Position numbers and translations under genes: made by a program. Under the pieces are notes generated by a model, which saw only the letters and a list, made by a program, of their open reading frames with translations, did not search any database and was not told the DNA's origin. A stretch of 6,065 bases of DNA from Clostridia bacterium (lineage in GTDB: Bacteria; Bacillota; Clostridia; Christensenellales; Aristaeellaceae), in the NCBI GenBank assembly GCA_017412445.1, contig JAFPYA010000228.1:1-6065 (forward strand), written 5' to 3'. Below, one piece after another: positions 1 to 5,827 of this stretch (positions are counted from its first letter, which is position 1; the number at the start of each line of letters is the position of its first letter).

Positions 1-512
1 ATGGGTGCACCTATGACCACGTGCGCGCGCTTTTTGTTGAAATAATTGCCGTCTGTGTAAACGGGTATCACCTTTGCGCCGCTGACCATCGCCAGAAACG
101 CCGCGCCGGGCTTAAAGTCTATCGGGGGCACCTCGCCCTCCCTGGGCAGGCGGCCCTCAGGGAAAATGCCCACCACGCCGCCCTTTTTGAGTATTTGCTC
201 GGAGGCGGCCATGAAGCCCAGCTCCGTGGAGCCGCGGTCCACCTGTATGCCGCCCATGAGCTTTAAAAACGTGCCCAGCGGCTGCTTTTGAAACAGTATT
301 TCGGCCATCTGATACCTGAGCGTGCGGTTCATGAACACGAACAGAAACTGGGCGTAATCGTACACCGCGGTGTGGTTGCTTACTATTATGGCGCTGCCTT
401 TGATATAGCGGCTCTGCCTGCGCCTGTCCTCGTAGTGAAGCTTCGTGCGAAATACCGCCTTTTGCGGCAGATACCCGGTTGCGCGCACGAACAGCTGCAT
501 AAGGTTAATCAT
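1..512 (-). CDS. PlsC-family lysophospholipid/glycerolipid acyltransferase (3' end cut by window edge)
   Basis: The reading frame starts at ATG 512 and stays open for 170 codons to the left edge, so the C-terminus is missing; family members usually have about 200-250 residues. The four blocks of the PlsC/LPLAT superfamily are visible in order: the catalytic HX4D motif (N46-H47-T-A-V-Y-D52), GGIQVDRG (87-94), the acceptor-binding FPEGR (117-121), and VIPVY (148-152). Known members transfer an acyl chain from acyl-ACP or acyl-CoA to a lysophospholipid or related hydroxyl acceptor at the inner face of the cytoplasmic membrane. The start overlaps the 3' end of the upstream ligase gene by 8 bases (505-512), which suggests translational coupling; only a weak GGACGGA-like ribosome site precedes it. 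No long hydrophobic N-terminal anchor is seen. That its acyl donor is the carrier domain of the upstream ligase is an inference. The acceptor cannot be told from sequence. Confidence 0.9.
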   Translation of the reverse strand, partial: MINLMQLFVRATGYLPQKAVFRTKLHYEDRRRQSRYIKGSAIIVSNHTAVYDYAQFLFVFMNRTLRYQMAEILFQKQPLGTFLKLMGGIQVDRGSTELGFMAASEQILKKGGVVGIFPEGRLPREGEVPPIDFKPGAAFLAMVSGAKVIPVYTDGNYFNKKRAHVVIGAP

Positions 513-2463
513 AGTTTTCCGTCCGCTCGCTTATGAATTCGCTTATGTCCCTTACGGTGCTCAGGCTCGAGCCCGCGTTTGCGGGGAAGGTGACTGCGTA
601 CTTTTGCTGCAGCTTCATAACCATTGCGAAGTAGTCGAGGCTGGTGCCGCCGTAGTCGGTAAAGAAATCGCCGGTATAGTCTATGTCGTTTGCGGGCTTG
701 TTCAGCGCCTCGGCAAACAGCGTCTTTACGCCCTGAGCCAGCCTGCCGGTGAGCTCCTTTTCGCTCTCCTCGCCTGTCAAAACAGTAAACTCTCCGTTTT
801 CAAATCTGCGGGCGATTTTGCGGCGGTTGAGCTTTATGTCATCCTCGCCCATCAGCGCCTCGCGCACGAACACTACCTGACCCACCGCCGTCGTAAGACC
901 CGTCTGAGCGAGCCTTTCCTTAAGCGCGGCCTTTGCTTTTTCAAGCCCGCCGTCCTTTAGCGGGAGAGCGGCGCGGGCTATGAGCACGGGCTTTACGTCC
1001 TGCGCCTGCCTGACGCTGGTCAGGCACAATTCCTTTATGCCGTCCGCCTTAAGGCGCTCCTCTATCATCAGCGGGTTCAGGTTTTCGCCGTTTGGAGAAA
1101 TCACGAGGTCGTCCCTGCGACCCAGGATGTAATAGCGTCCGTTTTTGTATTCGGCCAGATCGCCCGTGTCAAACCAGCCGCCGTCCTGCTTGTGCCACTC
1201 GCCGCCAGAAAGTATGCTTTTCGCCCTCGTGCGCCCCCGCATGAACAGGCGGCCGTCCTCCACCTTGTATTCGGCGGAGGTGAGGGGCTGGCCGACAGAG
1301 CCGCTGTTAAGCAGCTTCGGCTTTTGCGAAAGCTCCACGGAGGTTATGCCGATTTCGGTCATGCCGTAGCCGTTTGCCAGATGATAGCCTATGGCGTTAA
1401 AGAAAGAGAGCACTTCGCTCTTTATCTCGCTGCCGCCGCTTATCATGAAGATGATGCTGTTGCCAAACAGGTTCATGCGGATTTCGCCGAACAGGAGCCG
1501 TGAAAACAGCCGGTACACGGGCGGAAGCCCCTCCAGCCGCTTCATTATTTTCATGCCCGTATCAAAGCGCCTGCGGGTCTTTTCGCCGCGCTTGTATATC
1601 GTGTCTATGGCCTGCTCGTAGGTTTTGTTCCAAAGCAGAGGCACGGCGAAGATGTGCGTCACCTCGTGGCGGCGGATGGTGTTTAGTATCGTAGCGGGCA
1701 GCATGTTGTCGAGCAGCACGAACGTGCGCGAGAAAAACGCAAACCACAGATACACGGCTACCAGCCCGAATATGTGATAAAAGGGCAGGAAGGTAAGAAG
1801 CTTCATGCGACCCTTATAATGCCTTTTGACGCGCGGGCAGGTCTTGATTATGTGATAGCTGTCCTCTATCATCGCCGCAAAGCAGTCCGCGTCGTATGCG
1901 CAGATTTTGAGCCTGTCGGTGGTGCCGGAGGACATAAACAGTATTTCGCCCGCGCACCTGCCTGTCGGAAGCGAGGCGTGGGAGGCGTCTATGTCGGCAG
2001 GCGTAAGCACCCTGACGCCAAACGCGCTGTCGTTTTTTGCGGCGATTACGCATTTTGCGCCCGTGTCCCTGAGCGCGTTTTCAAGCGAGGCATTGTCGAG
2101 CCTGAGGTTCATGAGCAGCGGCTTTTTGCCCGGCAGTATTATCGCCCAGAAGCATTCTATCCAGTCCCGCCCGTTGTCCATGTACAGGCCGATAACGTCG
2201 CCGCAAACGCTGCCGCCCGTAAGCGCGGCGAGCTTCTGTGCGCGCTCGAGTATGCTTTTTTTGCACTCGCCGTAGGTCACCTCGCGCACGCGAAAGCCTT
2301 CGGAGTACTCGAGCATCACGTTGTTTTCTTCGCTGAACATCAGTTCAAACAGCCTTGAAAAGTCGTTGCCCTGCCTGTCGAGCCGGGAAAGCTTGGCTTT
2401 TACGAACGCGTCTATGCCCGGTTGGTCGTTTATTGAGCTTTTCAGAACCTTGCGGTAATTCAT
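505..2463 (-). CDS. AMP-forming acyl-CoA/acyl-ACP synthetase-like ligase with fused C-terminal carrier (phosphopantetheine) domain
   Basis: This 652-residue protein belongs to the ANL (adenylate-forming) superfamily. Seen, numbered from ATG 2463: a variant P-loop FMSSGTTDRLK (176-186); LPFYHIFGL (226-234, the A4 block); NGYGMTE (364-370, A5); FDTGDL (431-436, A7); GRRDDLVISPNGEN (448-461, A8 hinge); and a C-terminal KLNRRKI with the likely adenylation lysine K549. Residues about 565-645 form a carrier domain with FFTDYGGTSL (600-609), whose S608 is the probable phosphopantetheine site. The family activates a carboxylate with ATP to an acyl-AMP, then forms a thioester. I infer a fatty acid is loaded onto the fused carrier and passed to the overlapping PlsC-type enzyme. 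Oddities: the usual Gly and Pro of the P-loop (GTTGxPK) are Asp and Leu. A TTG at 2466 directly precedes the ATG and lies 10 bases after AAAGGA, so it could be the start instead. The gene begins 7 bases after the hydrolase stop. Confidence 0.92.
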   Translation of the reverse strand: MNYRKVLKSSINDQPGIDAFVKAKLSRLDRQGNDFSRLFELMFSEENNVMLEYSEGFRVREVTYGECKKSILERAQKLAALTGGSVCGDVIGLYMDNGRDWIECFWAIILPGKKPLLMNLRLDNASLENALRDTGAKCVIAAKNDSAFGVRVLTPADIDASHASLPTGRCAGEILFMSSGTTDRLKICAYDADCFAAMIEDSYHIIKTCPRVKRHYKGRMKLLTFLPFYHIFGLVAVYLWFAFFSRTFVLLDNMLPATILNTIRRHEVTHIFAVPLLWNKTYEQAIDTIYKRGEKTRRRFDTGMKIMKRLEGLPPVYRLFSRLLFGEIRMNLFGNSIIFMISGGSEIKSEVLSFFNAIGYHLANGYGMTEIGITSVELSQKPKLLNSGSVGQPLTSAEYKVEDGRLFMRGRTRAKSILSGGEWHKQDGGWFDTGDLAEYKNGRYYILGRRDDLVISPNGENLNPLMIEERLKADGIKELCLTSVRQAQDVKPVLIARAALPLKDGGLEKAKAALKERLAQTGLTTAVGQVVFVREALMGEDDIKLNRRKIARRFENGEFTVLTGEESEKELTGRLAQGVKTLFAEALNKPANDIDYTGDFFTDYGGTSLDYFAMVMKLQQKYAVTFPANAGSSLSTVRDISEFISERTENYD

Positions 2464-2470
2464 CAAAAAA

Positions 2471-3478
2471 TCAGTATCCTTTCAGCAGTGCGCCCGGCCT
2501 CGGAGCGATGGGGTCGAGAAAATCCGATATGGCGCAGAGCAGATCAAAGTTGGTTTCGCTTTCGTTTACGAGTATGTCGCTGTGGCCGTTGTGGCCGGGC
2601 GTGTCCACGTACACGCGCGTTATGTTCGGGGCGCTGCCTCCGCCCGTGTATTCGTATATGCTTATCTCTTCGGGCACCACGCTGTCGGCGGAGCCGTGCA
2701 CCACCATCACCGGCACGCCCGCGCGGGTGAGGGATTCCGTGGCCGAGGTATCCGCGTCCGCGCCCTTGAGCTCGTGTTCCCTTATCCACAAAAACGGGTA
2801 TTCCACGTTGCCTATGGGGCCGGTGTAGTGCGTCGCCCAGTAACGCATAGTGCCAAGCGGCGATTCAAAGCCGGACACCACCACGGCGGCGGCCGCCCTC
2901 GTGCGGCTGAGCTCCGAGGCCACGCCGTAAGCGCCGGCGCTGTGACCTATCAGTATCAAAGGCAGATCACCGTAAAACGCCCAGCTGTCTATATAGTTGA
3001 GCAGCGCCCTCAAATCGAACCTTTGCTGCTGAAGCCCCACGGTGCGCGTGCCCTGAGAGCGCCCGCAGGCCGTGCCGTCAAAGCTTACGACCGCGTAATC
3101 CTCGCTGACCAGATACTGAGCTATGGGGTTCAGCTCGTCAGACGAGGACTTTATGCCGTGCACAAGCACCACCAGCGCGCGGGGATTTTTGGGGCTTATC
3201 AGCCAGCCCTTTAGCCTGTTGCCCGCGGAGGGAAACTCAAATTCCCGCCAGACCAGCTCGTATTTGCCTGCCCACGCGCCCAATGTGAAGGGCTCCGTTG
3301 AGGGCAGGGCACTGCGGCCGAATATTATAAACATCATCGCCTCGGTGGCGGTGAGCGACACCATGACGAAGCCTGTGACTATCTTTGCCACGCGGGAAAC
3401 AAAGCTCCTGCCGCGCTTGGGGCGTGCGGGCTTATCGCGCTTTTGACGCTTGAAGTCTGTGTCGTCCTGAGGCTTCAC
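2471..3478 (-). CDS. Membrane-anchored alpha/beta-fold hydrolase (serine esterase/lipase-like)
   Basis: A 335-residue protein when started at GTG 3478. Seen: a Lys/Arg-rich N-terminus, one hydrophobic segment at about residues 33-53, and then an alpha/beta-hydrolase domain. The domain has an oxyanion-region VLVHG (104-108), FDGTACGRSQG after the next strand (about 133-143), the nucleophile elbow GHSAG (178-182, Ser180), an acid HGSAD (261-265, Asp265), and a late PGHNGHSD (294-301) supplying His296 or His299. The family hydrolyses esters, thioesters or related bonds; substrate is not predictable here. The positive-inside pattern suggests a signal anchor with the catalytic domain outside the membrane, which is an inference. 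It is the first gene of the operon with the acyl ligase and acyltransferase, so a lipid substrate is plausible. A longer frame begins at ATG 3514, but AGGAGGT lies 6 bases before GTG 3478 and the promoter would leave ATG 3514 with a leader of only about 8 bases. Confidence 0.88.
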   Translation of the reverse strand: MKPQDDTDFKRQKRDKPARPKRGRSFVSRVAKIVTGFVMVSLTATEAMMFIIFGRSALPSTEPFTLGAWAGKYELVWREFEFPSAGNRLKGWLISPKNPRALVVLVHGIKSSSDELNPIAQYLVSEDYAVVSFDGTACGRSQGTRTVGLQQQRFDLRALLNYIDSWAFYGDLPLILIGHSAGAYGVASELSRTRAAAAVVVSGFESPLGTMRYWATHYTGPIGNVEYPFLWIREHELKGADADTSATESLTRAGVPVMVVHGSADSVVPEEISIYEYTGGGSAPNITRVYVDTPGHNGHSDILVNESETNFDLLCAISDFLDPIAPRPGALLKGY

Positions 3479-3484
3479 GGTCGC

Positions 3485-3491
3485 ACCTCCT
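3485..3491 (-). promoter_or_regulatory. Strong Shine-Dalgarno that sets the hydrolase start
   Basis: Read on the minus strand the sequence is AGGAGGT, ending 6 bases before GTG 3478. It lies inside the longer frame from ATG 3514, which itself has no good ribosome site. This decides for the GTG start and shortens the protein by 12 residues. Confidence 0.8.
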
Positions 3492-3528
3492 GCCTGACGG
3501 TTCTGTGCGGACATTCTTTGTCACTGTG

Positions 3529-3557
3529 ATTGTACCATAAAGCACCGTCTTTTACAA
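3529..3557 (-). promoter_or_regulatory. Sigma-A-type promoter of the hydrolase-ligase-acyltransferase operon
   Basis: On the minus strand, TTGTAA (3557-3552, 4 of 6 matches to TTGACA) is followed after 17 bases by TACAAT (3534-3529, 5 of 6 matches to TATAAT) with a preceding TGG that makes an extended -10. Transcription would start near 3522, giving a leader of about 44 bases to GTG 3478. No other promoter or terminator is apparent between the three downstream genes. Confidence 0.65.
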
Positions 3558-3609
3558 GTATAGAGGCACATTTAACAGAGGAATGCGCTTTCAAAACAGA
3601 GAGAAAAAA

Positions 3610-3619
3610 GCTTGCAAGC
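3610..3619. repeat. 10-base perfect palindrome covering the aspartokinase -35 box
   Basis: GCTTGCAAGC is its own reverse complement and fully contains the -35 hexamer TTGCAA. A dimeric regulator binding here would block the promoter. A perfect 10-base palindrome is expected by chance about once per thousand positions, so the case for an operator rests only on its location. Confidence 0.3.
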
Positions 3620-3640
3620 GGGTATGATTTATGCTATACT
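3612..3640 (+). promoter_or_regulatory. Sigma-A-type extended -10 promoter of the aspartokinase gene
   Basis: TTGCAA (3612-3617, 4 of 6) and TATACT (3635-3640, 5 of 6) are separated by 17 bases, and TGC directly before the -10 gives an extended -10 element. Transcription would begin near 3647, about 38 bases before ATG 3685. That leader is too short for a lysine riboswitch or T-box. The -35 is divergent from the operon promoter on the other strand, with 54 bases between the two -35 boxes. Confidence 0.7.
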
Positions 3641-3684
3641 CTATATTGGCATTTTGTGTGAATGATTTAAGAAAAGAGATATTT

Positions 3685-5007
3685 ATGAGCATATACGCGG
3701 TCAAATTCGGCGGCACCTCCCTGGCGGACGCGGGGCAGTTCAGAAAGGTGCGCTCAATAATAGAAGCAAATCCGGCAAGGCGCTTTATAGTTGTTTCCGC
3801 GCCCGGCAAGCGCCGCGACGGCGACATAAAGGTCACCGATATGCTGGAGGACTGCCTGAGCCTCGCGCTCAGCGGAGGCGACTTTGAAACGCTGCTTGAA
3901 AAGGTCAAGAGGCGCTACACCGAAATCGCCGACGATTTGGGCGTGAATATGGACTTCGACAGTGAGTTCAACATAATCGCCACCTGCCTTACGGCCATGC
4001 CTCACAGGGACTACACCCTGAGCCGCGGCGAATACCTTTCGGCAAAGCTCATGGCGGCGTACCTCGGCAGACCCTTCGTCGACCCGGCCAAGTGTGTCTG
4101 CTTTGACGAAAACGGAGCGCTCGACGAGGACGAAACGCAGGCCCTCATGGAAAAGACGTTAGCTCCGCTTGACGGCGCGGTGATAGCAGGCTTTTACGGC
4201 AAAAACCCGGACGGCAGCATAAAGACCTTTTCGCGCGGCGGCAGCGACGTGACCGGAGCGCTCGTGGCAAGGGCCGTGTCCGCCGACCTTTACGAGAACT
4301 GGACGGACGTGAGCGGCCTCATGGACGCCGACCCGCGGATAGTGCCCTCGGCAAAGTGCGTGGAAAGCGTGAGCTACAGGGAACTGAGAATACTTTCCTA
4401 TATGGGCGCAAGCGTGCTTCATACCGACGCGGTGAAGCCCGTAAGCCAGAGGGGAATACCCATAAACATTAAAAACACCAACCGCCCAGAGGACGCGGGC
4501 ACGCTTATTGTGCCCGAGCTGCCAAGGGAGCACAGGCGCTTGTCCGTGACGGGCGTGGCCGGCAGAAAGGGGCTCAGCGTACTTCAGGTTGAAAAGAGCA
4601 TGGTCAGTGACGGCGCGGGCTTTACCGCGGTGCTGCTGGATGTATTCAAGCGGCACAGGGTGCCCTTTGAACAGTGCTTAACCGGTATCGACACCATCAC
4701 CATCGTGATACGCGGCGAGCTTCTGCGCCCGCGTCAGGACGACATTATACGCGACATCGCAAGGGAGCTCGACCCCGACACGCTCAAAATAATCGACCAC
4801 CTGTCGATGATAACGGTGGTCGGAGAAAACGCCGCCGACAGCGCAGACGTAAGCGCGAAGCTGATTGGCGCGGTGCAGGCGGGCGGCATACACATAAGCA
4901 CAATTAATCAGGGCGCGGGCAGGCTGAACCTCATTATCGGCGTCGCCGAAAACGATTACTCAAGGGCTATACAGCTTCTGCATGGCGCAATAAGCGAAAT
5001 GGCCTAA
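3685..5007 (+). CDS. lysC: Aspartate kinase (monofunctional aspartokinase with C-terminal ACT domains)
   Basis: This 440-residue enzyme phosphorylates L-aspartate to L-4-aspartyl phosphate, the first cytosolic step of lysine, threonine, methionine and diaminopimelate synthesis. Seen: the N-terminal VKFGGTS (6-12), SRGEYLSAKL (113-122), FSRGGSD (182-188), and ENWTDVSGLMDADPR (204-218), all hallmarks of the amino-acid kinase fold of aspartokinases. Two ACT-type regulatory stretches follow, about 296-345 and 374-438, suggesting feedback control by an end product; which one cannot be read off. No homoserine dehydrogenase is fused. The symbol lysC is generic, because paralogues exist in many genomes. 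ATG 3685 was chosen because the upstream in-frame ATG 3631 lies in the promoter and the KFGG strand normally begins within a few residues of the start. The ribosome site (AAGAG, 6 bases upstream) is weak. The stop overlaps the stop of the convergent phosphatase gene. Confidence 0.95.
   Translation: MSIYAVKFGGTSLADAGQFRKVRSIIEANPARRFIVVSAPGKRRDGDIKVTDMLEDCLSLALSGGDFETLLEKVKRRYTEIADDLGVNMDFDSEFNIIATCLTAMPHRDYTLSRGEYLSAKLMAAYLGRPFVDPAKCVCFDENGALDEDETQALMEKTLAPLDGAVIAGFYGKNPDGSIKTFSRGGSDVTGALVARAVSADLYENWTDVSGLMDADPRIVPSAKCVESVSYRELRILSYMGASVLHTDAVKPVSQRGIPINIKNTNRPEDAGTLIVPELPREHRRLSVTGVAGRKGLSVLQVEKSMVSDGAGFTAVLLDVFKRHRVPFEQCLTGIDTITIVIRGELLRPRQDDIIRDIARELDPDTLKIIDHLSMITVVGENAADSADVSAKLIGAVQAGGIHISTINQGAGRLNLIIGVAENDYSRAIQLLHGAISEMA
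5004..5007. other. Tail-to-tail overlap of aspartokinase and phosphatase stop codons
   Basis: The four bases CTAA hold TAA of the plus-strand aspartokinase (5005-5007) and TAG of the minus-strand phosphatase (5006-5004). No hairpin followed by a T-run is visible on either strand around this point, so both transcripts probably run into the opposite gene. Confidence 0.85.
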
Positions 5008-5675
5008 AGCCCCAGCGTGTGCCTTGCGTCGCCCGCAAGCTCGAGATGCGGCAGGCACAGGCTGCCCGCCCTGTGGTCGAAGCGCAGTATGCATATGGCG
5101 GTAAAGGGCATGTGCAAAAGGCTGCAAAGGTAGGGGAACGTCAGGTTCATCAGGTGCGAAAGCGCCGCCGTGGACGAGCCGCCGTGTGAAAACAGCGCCA
5201 CGGTCTTTGCGTTTTCGGCGCCCGTAATTTCGCGGTAATACAGACCCTCGCGCCTGTAGCCGAGTTTTACTATGAATTTGTCAAACTCACTTGCCACGTA
5301 GTCGGCAGAAACGGTGGCGCGGTTGCGTTTGAACAGATCGCTTTCGCGCCAGCCGGGGGAGGTCAGATCCTCGCCGCGCCTGACCATCTCGTCAGCGGCG
5401 TCCCAGGGATGACCGTTTGAGAAAATCGGCTCTGCGTCGATGCTGCCCCAGTGGATTTCATGCATGAAATCCAGCACGTTGATTCTCATATTGCCGAGCT
5501 TGAGCGCCGTGTACCTCGCGGTCTCAAGCGCCCTGCCCTGAGGCGAGGAAAAGAGCTGCTCTATGCCTTCGTCCTTAAGGCGGGCCGCGGCGGCCTGCGC
5601 CTCAACATGTCCCTGCGGGGTAAGACAGTCCTTTTCGTAGTTGGGCTCGCCGTGGCGCACGAATATGATTCTCAC
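5004..5675 (-). CDS. Histidine phosphatase superfamily protein (phosphoglycerate-mutase-like)
   Basis: A 223-residue protein when started at GTG 5675. Seen: the N-terminal VRHGEP (6-11) with the phosphorylated His8 preceded by Arg7, FSSPQGRALETA (42-53) with the conserved Arg48, the acidic HEIHWG (72-77, Glu73), and FSHGGSS (162-168) with the second core histidine, His164. These are the four core features of the branch-1 histidine phosphatases, cytosolic enzymes that use a phosphohistidine intermediate. The branch includes sugar-phosphate, alpha-ribazole-phosphate and other phosphatases, and nothing here selects one substrate. No signal peptide is seen. The start was moved from GTG 5684, which lies inside the Shine-Dalgarno, to GTG 5675, 7 bases after it. 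The gene converges on the aspartokinase gene with a 4-base overlap of the stops and is divergent from ybaB. No functional link to either neighbour is evident. Confidence 0.9.
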   Translation of the reverse strand: MRIIFVRHGEPNYEKDCLTPQGHVEAQAAAARLKDEGIEQLFSSPQGRALETARYTALKLGNMRINVLDFMHEIHWGSIDAEPIFSNGHPWDAADEMVRRGEDLTSPGWRESDLFKRNRATVSADYVASEFDKFIVKLGYRREGLYYREITGAENAKTVALFSHGGSSTAALSHLMNLTFPYLCSLLHMPFTAICILRFDHRAGSLCLPHLELAGDARHTLGL

Positions 5676-5682
5676 CGCACGC

Positions 5683-5690
5683 ACCTCCTT
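5683..5690 (-). promoter_or_regulatory. Strong Shine-Dalgarno that sets the phosphatase start
   Basis: The minus strand reads AAGGAGGT, ending 7 bases before GTG 5675. The longer GTG start at 5684 shares its first two bases with this site and so cannot be used efficiently with it. Confidence 0.8.
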
Positions 5691-5698
5691 TTTGCGAG

Positions 5699-5727
5699 AT
5701 TATACCATCAATCGCCGATTTTTGGAA
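5699..5727 (-). promoter_or_regulatory. Extended -10 promoter of the phosphatase gene
   Basis: A perfect TATAAT (5704-5699) preceded by TGG gives an extended -10 on the minus strand. The -35 at a 17-base spacing is poor (TTCCAA, 5727-5722, 3 of 6), as is tolerated with an extended -10. Transcription would start near 5692, leaving a leader of only about 17 bases that is nearly filled by the ribosome site. Confidence 0.65.
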
Positions 5728-5767
5728 GGGGCGCAGGCGGAATAAACCTAAAAATATTCAACAATGC

Positions 5768-5796
5768 TTTATTCTTAACCGAGATAATAGTATAAT
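5768..5796 (+). promoter_or_regulatory. Likely promoter of ybaB
   Basis: A perfect TATAAT lies at 5791-5796 in an AT-rich stretch. The best -35 at 17 bases is weak (TTTATT, 5768-5773, 3 of 6). Transcription would begin near 5803, 25 bases before ATG 5828. The -10 is clear; the -35 assignment is uncertain. Confidence 0.5.
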
Positions 5797-5814
5797 AATT
5801 TTCAAACAAACTTT

Positions 5815-5820
5815 GGAGGT
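5815..5820 (+). promoter_or_regulatory. Shine-Dalgarno of ybaB
   Basis: GGAGGT ends 7 bases before ATG 5828 and fixes this start over the internal in-frame ATG codons that follow within the first 20 codons. Confidence 0.8.
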
Positions 5821-5827
5821 ATTTCAA

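Noticed and set aside
445..960. Plus-strand open frame of 171 codons opposite the carrier domain and acyltransferase start
   Set aside because: It is antisense to two genes with clear motifs and has no family resemblance of its own.
1774..2358. Plus-strand open frame of 194 codons opposite the ligase gene
   Set aside because: It is antisense to the well-supported adenylation domain, has no recognisable domain or ribosome site, and is rich in His, Ala and Arg as expected for a shadow frame in GC-rich DNA.
2582..3214. Plus-strand open frame of 210 codons opposite the hydrolase gene
   Set aside because: It is antisense to the catalytic domain of the hydrolase, has low-complexity His/Ala/Arg/Val composition, and shows no motif or start signal.
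3631..3684. N-terminal extension of aspartokinase from ATG 3631
   Set aside because: The ATG lies in the extended -10 of the predicted promoter, upstream of the transcription start, and aspartokinases begin a few residues before KFGGTS, as ATG 3685 gives.
3541..3684. Lysine riboswitch or T-box upstream of aspartokinase
   Set aside because: The region between the promoter and the start is about 38 bases and shows no conserved riboswitch or T-box core.
4159..4656. Minus-strand open frame of 165 codons opposite the aspartokinase gene
   Set aside because: It is a shadow of conserved kinase sequence, His/Ala-rich, with no ribosome site or domain.
4950..5080. Bidirectional intrinsic terminator between the convergent genes
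   Set aside because: No strong hairpin followed by a T-run was seen on either strand; the genes overlap and their coding sequence fills the region.
5451..5795. Plus-strand open frame crossing from the phosphatase gene into the ybaB promoter region
   Set aside because: It is antisense to the phosphatase, ends within the ybaB -10 region, and has no supporting motif.
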